Shown one piece after another: positions 17,444-27,300 of a DNA stretch of 64,000 nucleotides. The stretch is taken from NCBI RefSeq assembly GCF_001748245.1, contig NZ_BDFO01000001.1:1225345-1289344 (forward strand), read 5' to 3'. The notes below the pieces were generated by a model. The model did not search any database. It had not been told where the DNA came from and was given only the letters and a program-made list of their open reading frames with translations. The stretch is from Oligoflexus tunisiensis (GTDB lineage: Bacteria; Bdellovibrionota_B; Oligoflexia; Oligoflexales; Oligoflexaceae). Each line of letters opens with the position of its first letter. The first letter of the stretch is position 1. The position numbers and the translations under genes are program-made.

Positions 17444-20400
17444 TTAGACCCGGCTGATCAAAGCCAGAAGCGAATCAGCGTATAACTCCAGCTTGGCCTC
17501 CCCGATCCCATGAACCTCCAAAAGGCGCGAGCGGTCGCGTGGTTTTTGCGAGGCCAGGGCCTCGAGACTGCGATCGCTGAGGACCCGGTAGGCCGGCACT
17601 TTGCGTTTCTTGGATTCCGATTTGCGCCAGACTTTCAGTTCTTCAAGCAGAGCATGATCGATGTTGTCCAGTCTCTCCTCGCGTGAGGATCGGGCGCTGG
17701 CACCCTGGCGTTTTCTGGACGAGGTGGAGGGCGCCTTGCTGCCTGCGGAGCGATCGAGACGCACAGTGGTACGTTTCAGTTCATCCCAGATGATGCGATC
17801 GGCCGGCTGGCTTAAGGCGACTGTTTTATAGTCGATGGTTTCGCCATCCTTGACGAAGCTGGCGGATTCCATGGTCAGAAAACCGGCTTCGGTGAGGACC
17901 TGTAGCAAATCCTCGTAATCGCGGCGGTGCAGGTCCAGGGACTGCGCGTAGTCGCGATAGAGTTTTCCCGTGGAAACCGGCCGCGCCTCACGCGCCAGCT
18001 GCAGCACGATTTTTTTCATGATGCCGATTTCCTGAGGCGTCCAGTTGCGAACGGCTTTCGAACGGCTGCTTTCGGGCGAACAGATGTCGCAGATGCCACA
18101 GGCGGCGCCGCGGGCATCCGGGTCACCAAAGTGAGCGAGCAGGCCGAGCATGCGGCAGTGCTGAATTTCATTCACATAGCGGATGGTTTCCATCAGCTGT
18201 TTATGCCGATGGGCCTTCTGCTCTTCATAGGCCTTTTCCCAGCCGACTTTTCCGGTGGTCGTGATCAGACCGGAGCTATCCTCGTCGAGGGCCTCGACCA
18301 TGACAAGACGTTCGAGACGCTGCTCCAAATCATCATCCCGCACCTGGGAAGCCAGGTCCGTACGCAGGATGCCCAGGCGGGGAATCATGGCCTGAATGGT
18401 TTGGAGATCCTTCAGTTCGGGGTAATTGAGTTTGTGGAAATATTCGTGCGTCTTCAGATCCGCATAGGAAAAGAAGAGAACCGCCCGCGAGGGCAGTCCG
18501 TCCCGTCCGGCCCGACCAATTTCCTGGTAGTAGCCCTCAATGGAACTCGGCACGGCCATGTGCACAACCGTGCGGACATTGGATTTATCGATCCCCATTC
18601 CAAAGGCGATGGTGGCTACGATGACTTCAAGCCGGCCTTCCAGAAAATCCGTCTGCACCTTCTGCCGGCTTTTCGGATCCATACCCGCATGATAGGCAGC
18701 CGCCCGGAATTTTCGACCCATCAGGAGTGCGAGGCTTTCGGCATCCTTGCGCGTGGGCGTGTAAACGATCGCCGGCATCGCCTCGGGTGATTTCAAGAGA
18801 CCCATGGCCGCCATCGGTCGATCCTTGCGGCTGAGTTCGATATGTTCAATCGCAATATTGGTTCGACGGAATCCATGTACGTGCAGAGCGGGCTGTTTCA
18901 AGGACAGATTATCGATAATATCCTTCTGCACGCGGCTGGTGGCCGTGGCGGTCATCGCCACCGTCACGGCGGGCTGCAGAGGCGCCAGGCGTTCCGCGAG
19001 ACGTCGATAGTCATAGCGGAAGTCATGTCCCCACTGCGAGATACAGTGGGCTTCATCGATTGCAATCAAAGCCGGCCTGTGTTTCGCGAGGAAGGGCACG
19101 AAGCCGGGAACACCGAGACGCTCGGGAGCGATAAAGAGGAATTCGAGTTCCGAGGCGGCATACTGCTGACAGATCTTCTGCGACTGCGGCCGGGTTTTTC
19201 CGGAATGAATCGCATCCGCGCGCAGACCCATGCTTTGCAGGCGCTGCACCTGATCGTCCATCAGAGCAATCAGGGGACTGATCACCAAAGTAGGGCCACC
19301 CAAAGCCAGACCGGGGAGCTGATAGCAGAGGGATTTTCCAGCTCCCGTGGGCATCACAAGGAGGACATCCCGTCCGGCCACGAGGTCAAGGCAGGTGGCC
19401 TCCTGATGATTGCGAAATTCGGGGAATCCAAAACGATGCTGCAAAATGCGTCGCAGGTTTTCCCGCGTGGGGGCGACCGGCTGCCGTGTGATGCTGACCC
19501 CTGGATGGTTCAGGATAGCAACGGGAGCATCCTCCCTATCCACGGTTGCTCCAGCCCGAGCGGCGACACGTGAGGCAGCCTTCGATGGTCGCGCAGCTGA
19601 CACTCGTGGAGTTGATATTGTCTCTTCTGGTTGTGCCATGTGTGCGGTCGCTCCGGTATCACGCTTCGCCGCCCTATCACCCGTCGGTCTTTTCTCAAGA
19701 CAATCCCGCGTCATCTCCCGCACGAAATCCATAATCTCCTGCGTAAACTCCTCAAGACTTCCCTGACCCCGACGCATCTGACTTAACTTTAATTCCCATT
19801 GTCCCGTCAGCTCCGGACTCTTGATTTCATCGCTGACGAGCGCAATCAGATTGAGACCCTTTTCTGTCACCCGAAAGGTTTTCTTATCCCGCTCGATATA
19901 CTGCCGCTTGATCAAGGTCTCAATCATGCCCGAGCGCGTGGCCGGTGTTCCGAGCCCATGCTCCCGCATCACCGCCGACATCTCCTTGTCATCCAGATTC
20001 GCCCCGGCCGTTTCCATCGCGGTCAGCAGGGAGGCATCGGTATGCCGTGGCGGAGGCACGGTCTTGCGCAGATCCTGATCCAGTTTTTCCAGGGTTTGCA
20101 CCCGATCCACGGCAAGTTCAGGCGGCAGCTCTTTTTCCCCGCTATGCGTCCGCCCGAAGTCCAAAACCTTCCAGCCCGCATCCACGACCTTGCGTCCGCG
20201 CGTGAAAAATCCCTCGTCAGCCGGACCATTCTCTGCGGCGACCACCACATCCGTTTGTTTGGTGACAAAGTCATCAAGATAAGCGGTCAAAAGCCGCCGA
20301 CAGATCATATCGAATAATTTTTCATGATCCGGCCCCAGCCGGCTCGAACGCTGACCCGTCGGCAGAATCGCATGGTGATCGCTGACCTGTGCGGCATCGA

Positions 20401-21502
20401 CAAATCGCTTGCCGAGCGGCCGCCAGACAAAGGAGTCCGGCAGCTGACTGCGATACGAATCCCGTAAATTCCCGACGATGTCCGGCAGTTTATTCTGCAG
20501 ATCCTCAGTTATAAAACGGCTGTCCGTTCGCGGATAGGTGATGAGCTTATACTTCTCATAAAGATCCTGGGCCAGATCCAGGGTCCGCTGCGCACTGAAG
20601 CCAAAGATACGGTTGGCATGCCGCTGCAATTCCGTCAGGTCATAGAACTGTGGTGGCGGCAGGCGATTGGCCTTTTCCTTGAGACTGGCCACCCGATAGG
20701 ACTGCGCCTGCAGACGGGCCTGCAGAGCGGGAAGCTCGGGATCATCCAGCCGAAAGCGCTTGGCAACCGGCGCCGTCTTGCGATCATTCTGCACAAAAAA
20801 TTCTGCGGAATAGGCAAAGGAACCCTCCTGAGAAAATTCCGCCTGCAGGACCGCATAATCCTCCACGACGAAATTCTGAATCGCCTTCTCGCGCTCGACC
20901 AGCATGGCCAATGTCGGGGTCTGCACGCGACCGATGGAGTAATGTTCCCCACTCACAAGCGACCAGGCGCGTGAAAGATTCATTCCCACCAGCCAGTCCG
21001 CACGACTGCGCGCACGTGCGGAATCCGCCAGGCCATCGAATTCCCGTGCCGGCCGCAACCGGGCCAGTCCCTGGCGGATGGCTTCCGGCGTCAGTGACGA
21101 AATCCACAGCCGTTCCACAGGCTTACGGCATTCCGCCTTGTCATAGATGTAACGGAAAATCAGTTCACCCTCGCGCCCCGCATCGGTCGCGCAGATGACT
21201 TTCTGTGTGCGCGCGTCATTCATGAGAGCCTGCACGACAGCAAACTGGTCCGCGGTATTCGGCATGATTTCCAGCGGCCAGTTTTCCGGCAGCATCGGCA
21301 GATCCGCCAGACGCCAGGATTTCCAGGCAGGATTCATCTGATGCGGTTCGGCAAGCCCGACGAGATGCCCGAAGGCCCACGCGACTTTATAATCAGGGCC
21401 CTCAATATAGCCCTTGCCCTGGCGTGTCAGCCCCAGGACCTGCGCAATATCACGAGCCACAGAAGGTTTTTCAGTTATTATGACAGTGGTCAATCCATTC
21501 AC
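17444..21502 (-). CDS. natural fusion: DNA topoisomerase III + RecQ helicase
   Basis: One uninterrupted frame of 1352 residues encodes two enzymes. Residues 1-600 are a type IA topoisomerase of the TopB type: the Toprim start IITEKPSVA (Glu11), the metal motif ATDAGREGE at 105-113, IGRVQTPTLAML, and the active-site tyrosine in ITYPRTDSR (Tyr323). About 80 low-complexity residues (600-680, rich in Ala, Arg, Thr) link to a complete RecQ. That part has the FRNHQ contact near 696, Walker A MPTGAGKS at 717-724, DEAH at 816-819, TATAT at 851-855, the arginine-finger motif EIGRAGRDG near 994, zinc cysteines 1116/1135/1138/1141, a winged helix and an HRDC domain from about 1275. No Cys4 zinc ribbon is seen in the topoisomerase part. 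RecQ and Top3 act together to unlink and migrate DNA junctions. All catalytic motifs of both look intact. Confidence 0.95.
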   Translation of the reverse strand: MNGLTTVIITEKPSVARDIAQVLGLTRQGKGYIEGPDYKVAWAFGHLVGLAEPHQMNPAWKSWRLADLPMLPENWPLEIMPNTADQFAVVQALMNDARTQKVICATDAGREGELIFRYIYDKAECRKPVERLWISSLTPEAIRQGLARLRPAREFDGLADSARARSRADWLVGMNLSRAWSLVSGEHYSIGRVQTPTLAMLVEREKAIQNFVVEDYAVLQAEFSQEGSFAYSAEFFVQNDRKTAPVAKRFRLDDPELPALQARLQAQSYRVASLKEKANRLPPPQFYDLTELQRHANRIFGFSAQRTLDLAQDLYEKYKLITYPRTDSRFITEDLQNKLPDIVGNLRDSYRSQLPDSFVWRPLGKRFVDAAQVSDHHAILPTGQRSSRLGPDHEKLFDMICRRLLTAYLDDFVTKQTDVVVAAENGPADEGFFTRGRKVVDAGWKVLDFGRTHSGEKELPPELAVDRVQTLEKLDQDLRKTVPPPRHTDASLLTAMETAGANLDDKEMSAVMREHGLGTPATRSGMIETLIKRQYIERDKKTFRVTEKGLNLIALVSDEIKSPELTGQWELKLSQMRRGQGSLEEFTQEIMDFVREMTRDCLEKRPTGDRAAKRDTGATAHMAQPEETISTPRVSAARPSKAASRVAARAGATVDREDAPVAILNHPGVSITRQPVAPTRENLRRILQHRFGFPEFRNHQEATCLDLVAGRDVLLVMPTGAGKSLCYQLPGLALGGPTLVISPLIALMDDQVQRLQSMGLRADAIHSGKTRPQSQKICQQYAASELEFLFIAPERLGVPGFVPFLAKHRPALIAIDEAHCISQWGHDFRYDYRRLAERLAPLQPAVTVAMTATATSRVQKDIIDNLSLKQPALHVHGFRRTNIAIEHIELSRKDRPMAAMGLLKSPEAMPAIVYTPTRKDAESLALLMGRKFRAAAYHAGMDPKSRQKVQTDFLEGRLEVIVATIAFGMGIDKSNVRTVVHMAVPSSIEGYYQEIGRAGRDGLPSRAVLFFSYADLKTHEYFHKLNYPELKDLQTIQAMIPRLGILRTDLASQVRDDDLEQRLERLVMVEALDEDSSGLITTTGKVGWEKAYEEQKAHRHKQLMETIRYVNEIQHCRMLGLLAHFGDPDARGAACGICDICSPESSRSKAVRNWTPQEIGIMKKIVLQLAREARPVSTGKLYRDYAQSLDLHRRDYEDLLQVLTEAGFLTMESASFVKDGETIDYKTVALSQPADRIIWDELKRTTVRLDRSAGSKAPSTSSRKRQGASARSSREERLDNIDHALLEELKVWRKSESKKRKVPAYRVLSDRSLEALASQKPRDRSRLLEVHGIGEAKLELYADSLLALISRV

Positions 21503-21600
21503 CGTAAAAAAAAATGCCTGCCCCTTCTTGTTAACAGGCTCGTCCGGTCATCGTCTAATGACATTTACCGGGACAAGGACATTTTCTTTTTTGGTGCGCC

Positions 21601-22197
21601 TCATTGAGGGAGGGTTGGCCATTCCCCTTTGATCAGCATGGGAATGCCGGCGCTGACCAGCAGAACGGCTTCAGCGTGCTCGGCAAGGCGGCAGTTGATG
21701 CGGCTCACGAGCTGACGGAAGAGCCGGGCCACGGGCTTGGGTGGACTGATGCCGGCGCCGACTTCACTCGACACCAGAACGATGCGGGTCTTCTGTTTGG
21801 TCTCTTCCACCGCCGCGCATAAATCGAAGGCTTCGCGTTCACACAGCGGCAGAAGCTGGTCCAGGGAATATTTTTGCGCGTGGGTCAGCACAAGGTTCGC
21901 CACCCATTGATTGATCGAATCGATAAGGACCTGCTCGTAGTCCTGCGCATGCGCACGCAGATAGGCCGCGAGATCCAGCTGCCCATCATGATGCACCCAA
22001 TGCGCCGGCCGCTTGCGGCGCAGCTCCTCGACCCTCAGGGCGATCAGACCCTCGGACATGTCCGCGGTTCCAATCACCAGGGTCCTGCGCTTGGGATCCA
22101 GAGCCTTCTGGGCCAGCTCGGATTTTCCCGTATAGGCAGCGCCCAGGACCAGAACCGGTGTGGCCAGAGCAGGATACTGTGCGGGTTGCGGTACCAT
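21601..22197 (-). CDS. CobU-like adenosylcobinamide kinase/guanylyltransferase family protein
   Basis: The 198-residue protein has a P-loop GAAYTGKS at residues 19-26 and the CobU-typical end VSSEVGAGISPPKPVARLFR, then LVSRINCRLAEHAEAVLLV. CobU phosphorylates adenosylcobinamide and transfers GMP to it in cobalamin assembly. No other cobalamin gene is nearby, so salvage or a diverged kinase role are both possible. The P-loop differs slightly from the usual GGARSGKS. The start at 22197 has GGAGG close upstream; an open frame to 22233 adds 12 residues. It is divergent from tyrS. Confidence 0.72.
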   Translation of the reverse strand: MVPQPAQYPALATPVLVLGAAYTGKSELAQKALDPKRRTLVIGTADMSEGLIALRVEELRRKRPAHWVHHDGQLDLAAYLRAHAQDYEQVLIDSINQWVANLVLTHAQKYSLDQLLPLCEREAFDLCAAVEETKQKTRIVLVSSEVGAGISPPKPVARLFRQLVSRINCRLAEHAEAVLLVSAGIPMLIKGEWPTLPQ

Positions 22198-22332
22198 AAG
22201 GAGCCTCCATGTCTGAATAAGTAATTTTAACATAGAAAACGCACCGCTTCGTCCTCCAGGCGCAGGTCGGCCTTGTCTGTTCAGCCTCCGATTGATAAAT
22301 GTAGGGGCTCATCCAGAGAGGGAGACGCGGAC

Positions 22333-23574
22333 ATGGGCTTTTTGGAAACAATGCAGGAACGGGGAATGCTGGCGCAGGTAACCCACGAAGACGAGCTGCG
22401 GGCTCATCTGGCCAGTGGTGTGCGTACAGCTTATGCCGGCTTTGATCCAACCGCCGACAGTCTGCACGTGGGACATCTTCTGCCGGTTCTGGGGCTGCGG
22501 CGCTGGCAGCAGGCGGGTCATCGGGTCATTGTTCTGCTCGGTGGCGGCACCGCCCTGGTGGGGGATCCCACCGGCAAAACCGATATGCGGCAGATGGCCG
22601 ATGCGGAAACCATCAGCGCCCGCGCGGAGCATTTCAAAAAACAGCTCGCGCCCTTTATTGATTTCAAGGATCCCAAAAAAGGCATCGTGCTGAATAATGC
22701 GGATTGGCTTTTGCAGCTCCAGTATCTGCCGTTTTTGCGGGAATTCGGCGTTCACTTTTCCGTCAACCGGATGCTGACCGCGGAATCGGTGCGTTTGCGC
22801 CTGGAAAAGGGTCTGTCCTTCCTGGAATTCAATTACATGATACTCCAGAGCTACGATTTCTATCATCTGAACAAGCAGGAAGACTGCTCGGTCCAGCTCG
22901 GTGGCGATGACCAATGGAGCAACATGCTCGGTGGCATGGAACTCGTCAGGCGCAAGGAACAAAAGCAGGCCTTCTGTGTAACTCTGCCTTTGCTGGTCAC
23001 CTCCGAAGGCAAAAAGATGGGAAAAACGGAGAAGGGTGCGGTCTGGATTGATCCCAACCTCACACCGCCCTTTGATTTCTTCCAATACTTCCGCAATATC
23101 GATGACAATATGGTCGAGCAATGCCTCTTCTATTTCAGCGATCTGCCGGTGGCGGAAGTGAAACGTCTCGGGGCCCTGCGTGACCGCGAGATCAATGATG
23201 CCAAGATCGTGCTCGCCTATGAAGCGACCAAACTTGTGCATGGTGAGGAGGAGGCTAGCAAAGCCCGAACCATGGCCGCCGGGCTTTTTGCTGGCGGCGC
23301 TGGTGGCAAACCGGAGGCACCGGAAGCGCTGGTGGTGGCCAAGGATTTGCCCCCCGGAGATGAAGTCAGTGTGGTCGATGTCCTGGTGCTCGCCGGTATT
23401 TTTGCCAGCAAGAGCGAGGCCCGCCGCCTGATCGAAGGCGGTGGCCTGAGCCTGGACAATGACAAGGTCACCAGCACGACCGCGACCCTGGCCGTGGCCC
23501 GCCTCAAAACCGAGGAAGGCGTCCTGGTTCGCAAAGGAAAAAAATCCTATCACACCTTAAAGCTCGCCAAATAG
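22333..23574 (+). CDS. tyrS: tyrosyl-tRNA synthetase
   Basis: The 413-residue class I synthetase attaches tyrosine to tRNA-Tyr. It shows the AYAGFDPTADSLHVGHLLP start with the HIGH-type HVGH at residues 45-48, GDPTGKTDMR, the tyrosine pocket segment YMILQSYDFYHL, QLGGDDQWSNMLGG, a KMSKS-type KMGKT at 228-232, and a C-terminal S4 RNA-binding domain (ASKSEARRLIEGGGLSLDN). Length and motifs fit the TyrZ-like bacterial group. The ATG at 22333 is preceded by GAGGGAGAC; an open frame to 22273 lacks a ribosome site. Confidence 0.97.
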   Translation: MGFLETMQERGMLAQVTHEDELRAHLASGVRTAYAGFDPTADSLHVGHLLPVLGLRRWQQAGHRVIVLLGGGTALVGDPTGKTDMRQMADAETISARAEHFKKQLAPFIDFKDPKKGIVLNNADWLLQLQYLPFLREFGVHFSVNRMLTAESVRLRLEKGLSFLEFNYMILQSYDFYHLNKQEDCSVQLGGDDQWSNMLGGMELVRRKEQKQAFCVTLPLLVTSEGKKMGKTEKGAVWIDPNLTPPFDFFQYFRNIDDNMVEQCLFYFSDLPVAEVKRLGALRDREINDAKIVLAYEATKLVHGEEEASKARTMAAGLFAGGAGGKPEAPEALVVAKDLPPGDEVSVVDVLVLAGIFASKSEARRLIEGGGLSLDNDKVTSTTATLAVARLKTEEGVLVRKGKKSYHTLKLAK

Positions 23575-23584
23575 TTGAATAAGA

Positions 23585-23611
23585 GCATGGATTTTCGAGG
23601 AAAATCCATGC
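23585..23611 (+). terminator. strong hairpin after tyrS
   Basis: A perfect 12-bp stem with a three-base loop, with arms 23585-23596 and 23600-23611, lies ten bases after the tyrS stop. There is no following T-run, so it may stabilise the 3' end rather than terminate transcription alone. Confidence 0.5.
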
Positions 23612-23689
23612 CTCATCCAAAGAGCTTAACTCCCTCCCTTTCGCGCCGAAGCTATATACTAGTGGAAAAGGTTTGCGGGAGGAGTTTTC

Positions 23690-24247
23690 ATGAAATTATG
23701 CCCTCGAGTCACAATTACAAATGCAATGCTGACAGCCAGCCTGCTGGCGCTGAGTTCCAGCCTTTGGGCAGCTCCCGTTGCAGCAAAAAAGGATGGTGTT
23801 GAGGTCACTGCGGAACCGAAAAAGGGTGCCACCGTCCTCGTGGAGCTGAAGAAAGGTGAGGTCCTGGAAGCCGGTGATCGTGAAGGCATGTTCTGGAAAG
23901 TCAAAACCAAGGACGGCAAGTCCGGTTTTGTTTCCGTGATGCTGGTGCAAAGACAGGCGGGAGAGGATTCCGCTCTGGCCTCGGCTCTGCGTGATGAAGC
24001 GTTGAAGGCCAGACAGAATAATGATGGCAGCGATTCCACCCGCGCGCGATCCGCAGTCATGGGTGTGCGTGGTCTGGACGAGTCCAAGGACACTGCCATG
24101 GCGGGCAATATCCGTCCCGATTTGCGTGCGGTCTATCGGATGGAAGATCGGGTCGTGGCCGACAATCGGGTCAATCGCCTCGAATACCTCATTATGAAAG
24201 AGATTGAAAACACTCATAGTAAACATGCCGACGGCTCAGAGCCGTAA
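23690..24247 (+). CDS. exported bacterial SH3-domain protein
   Basis: The 185-residue protein has a signal peptide ending near residue 28 (SLLALSSSLWAAPVAA) and a bacterial SH3 (SH3b) domain at about residues 35-88. The domain is recognised from VEVTAEPKKGATVLVELKKGE, then WKVKTKDGKSGFVSVMLV. Such domains often bind peptidoglycan or peptides in the periplasm. The rest is a polar helical tail with many charged residues and no motif. GGGAGGAG precedes the start. A TATACT hexamer at 23655-23660 is a possible -10 element, but I see no good -35. Confidence 0.78.
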   Translation: MKLCPRVTITNAMLTASLLALSSSLWAAPVAAKKDGVEVTAEPKKGATVLVELKKGEVLEAGDREGMFWKVKTKDGKSGFVSVMLVQRQAGEDSALASALRDEALKARQNNDGSDSTRARSAVMGVRGLDESKDTAMAGNIRPDLRAVYRMEDRVVADNRVNRLEYLIMKEIENTHSKHADGSEP

Positions 24248-24276
24248 GATTTTGAACAGATTTGTAAGATTCCAGG

Positions 24277-24300
24277 AAGGCGCTGAAAAGCGCCTTTTCT
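24277..24300 (+). terminator. intrinsic terminator
   Basis: An 8-bp stem with a GAAA tetraloop, with arms 24277-24284 and 24289-24296, is followed by a short T-rich tract. It lies 30 bases after the SH3 gene and separates it from the large lipoprotein gene. Confidence 0.85.
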
Positions 24301-24369
24301 TATCTTTTCAAGAAACCCTCCGATAGCCTAACTGTGTTACCTGTTCATGCATAGCGGAGGGTTTCGCCT

Positions 24370-27300
24370 ATGCGAGTACTGACTGGAATCATACTGTTCA
24401 ACCTGGGGCTCACCGGCTGCTTCTATATGCCGATCCAGTCCAAAGGTAAAGTTTCCACACTCGACGAGTCACCGCGCCTCGCGGCACCGGTGTCAGCGAC
24501 CGAGAGCAAAGCGATATCCGCCTATGACCCGAACTCCAAGGTGGCAACGACCATCCCGGCTCCTTCCGGAGCTCTGGCTGGCTCGTCCGTGACTCTGCCC
24601 GCCGGTGCCTTGGCCATCGCCGCCGAGCTGGTGGTGGAGGAAGCGGTTCCTCTGTCGGAAACTTCCGTGGCCACCTCACTGTCGATCAATTCGGATATTG
24701 CGATTACACCCGTCGGTTCCGGTCTGATCATTCGTCCCACCGAGGATATGGACCTGACCCAGCCCTTGACGATTGCCATGCCGATCAACCCAACAGGCGG
24801 GCTGCGCAGCTGGCTCAGCCAGACCCTGTCCTTGAATAGCAAATACTATACAGTTTTCTATAAATACTTCGTGAACGGCGAATTGAAAGCCGGTGCGATT
24901 CCAACCAACGCACTCCAGATGTCGGACAGTGGATCCGTGCTGTTCCAAGGTTATTTCGGTGCCTATTGGCTGGCGGAAGTCAGCTCTCCGATCGAGGAAA
25001 AACTGGAAGTCACAACCGAAGAGCCTATCGTCAACAAGGAAAACGTCGCCGTCGTGACCAATACGGGTGTGGTGACCGAAACCGAAGTGGTGAAGAAAGC
25101 CGCGATTCCCCCTGTGCAATGGCTCAGTGTCAATCTCAGTCTCGATGCCAACACGCGATCGGTGAAAGCCACCGCCAGCATTGGAGCTGGTCGCACGCTG
25201 AGCGCCTGCAAGGTGGACCTCTTTGAAAAAACCGCGGCGACGTCCGGGATCAACCTGGAAGCGGACGCATCCCTGACCATCCGTTACACGATCGTGAAAA
25301 AGGAAGCTCATTCGCTGTACGCCCGCTTCCGCTGTCAGGATGATCAGGGCCGCCAGACGATGTCTCCCTGGAGTTCGGCCGTGGCGGTCTCAGGTGTGGT
25401 CGCCACACCAGTCGTGACACAGCCGACTCATGATTTTTGCAACAGTACGCCTCCGGAGCTGCGGGTGATCGTGGGATACAACGGGGCGACCATTCCGGTC
25501 ACGACCCGAGCCATGACCGCTCTCGGTTCCTGTGTGTATACCGTGGATGTGGACTCGATCTGGGGTTCGAGTTTCGCCATCCAGACCGCCGACGGAAAAA
25601 CGAGCTGCTATACGCAAAACCTGCAGATGGGCGAACAGGCAGCCAGCTGCGTGGCTTCCGGTGCAACCGCCCCGCAAATGCCCCTGGCGCCTGGGAACTA
25701 CACCATCAAGCTCGATTTCAAATCGGGCGCCACGAGTCCCCGACTTTCCTTGAGCCTGCAAAGTTGTGAACTGGGTGACCTCTATCTGCTGACCACCAAT
25801 GATTATTACAACTGGCCGGCACCCGTCGCGACCAATCGCATGACTCACATGGGGGGCTGTCAGTATACGGCGCAAGCCAATAAAATTAACGATTACTCCC
25901 TCTTTGTCCGTATCCAGAACCTGAACGGTTCCTACTCCTGTGGTGATGGTACCTCCTTAAATTCAAATACCCTCAAGACCATCAGCTGCGGGGCGACGCC
26001 CGGCTATTATATGCAGACGGCGTACGGACCTTATATCAAAGGCTATAACTATGTGCTGAATCTTGGCTCCAACATGGATGTCAATGGCAAGCCCACCACC
26101 ACGCCCTATCTTTGGGCCTCGGAAATCGACCTGTGCATGGATAACCGCTATGTGCTGGGACCGACGTCAGCCGGCAATAACCGGCAGATGGGTGTGAATA
26201 GCTTCAGCAAGAGTTCGGCCTGTACTTTCAGTTATGTCTGGCTTCAGGGTCCAACCGCCTTCACCCCCTTCTTCATTGGCGTCGGCGAGGGCACGGAAAA
26301 ATGTGGTGTAGCCCCGGCCACCACACCAAGTCAATACGTTACCCTCGACTGCAGTCCCAACGCGGTGGCCATCGATCTGCAATCGTTCGTGGCGCCCAAC
26401 GGTGCCTGGCGTTTCGATTTGAGTACGGACTCCACGACCGGGAAACCGAGCTCTCTGAATCTCGCCTCCGTGACCACGATCTGTAGCGACGCATTCTATG
26501 CGGTCAAGAGTGGGACCGCAGGTTTCCGTCCGGATATCCAAAAGGCTTTGACCGAGGTGAGCGAGTGTATCTACCAGTACGACTGGACGCCCACTGCAGC
26601 CGATCGCAGTCTGGCGTTCATTCCAAGTCATAATCCTGCCACGCGCTGCGGCAGGTATCCGGGCTATAATAATCCGGCTGTCGGTGGCCCGGCCACGGAC
26701 TTTTACTGCCATTCGAACTACATGTTGGATTCCGACATCGCCTTCACACCGACGGGTATTGTGGATGGCAAAACATACAAGGTGAACCTGGACTTCCGCC
26801 TGGGTTATGATCGAGCGAAAATCAGCATTGCCAATCACACCAGCACCAGCTGTCCCGACCTTTACGTGCCTGGCCTGAATGGACCCGCCTTCCCTGATCC
26901 TGCCAATCGCATGACCAGGATTGGCGACTGTAACTATGCTTATCAATTCAAGACACCGGAGACCGGCCTTAACCCTTATTTCCATATCGCCGAGCCCGGG
27001 AGCAGCATCCAGTGCGGACGTGACAGCAATTCCGGCTATGCCGATCCCACGGTATCGGGCCATTCCGTGTCCATGGAGTGTTCGGTGGGGGAACCAGGCG
27101 ACTTCTTTGGGACCCTTTCATCGGATTCCTACTATCAGATTCTGGTTCACTATGATAGCCCAGGCAATTCCAAGGTTTCGCTTTATTCCATCTCAAATAA
27201 TTGCTACACGACCAGCACACTGGATGGACCATCCGCAGTGGATCACAGCAGTTCGTTTACCAAAACGTTTAGCCAGGTTGATAACTGCGTGGAAGAATTG

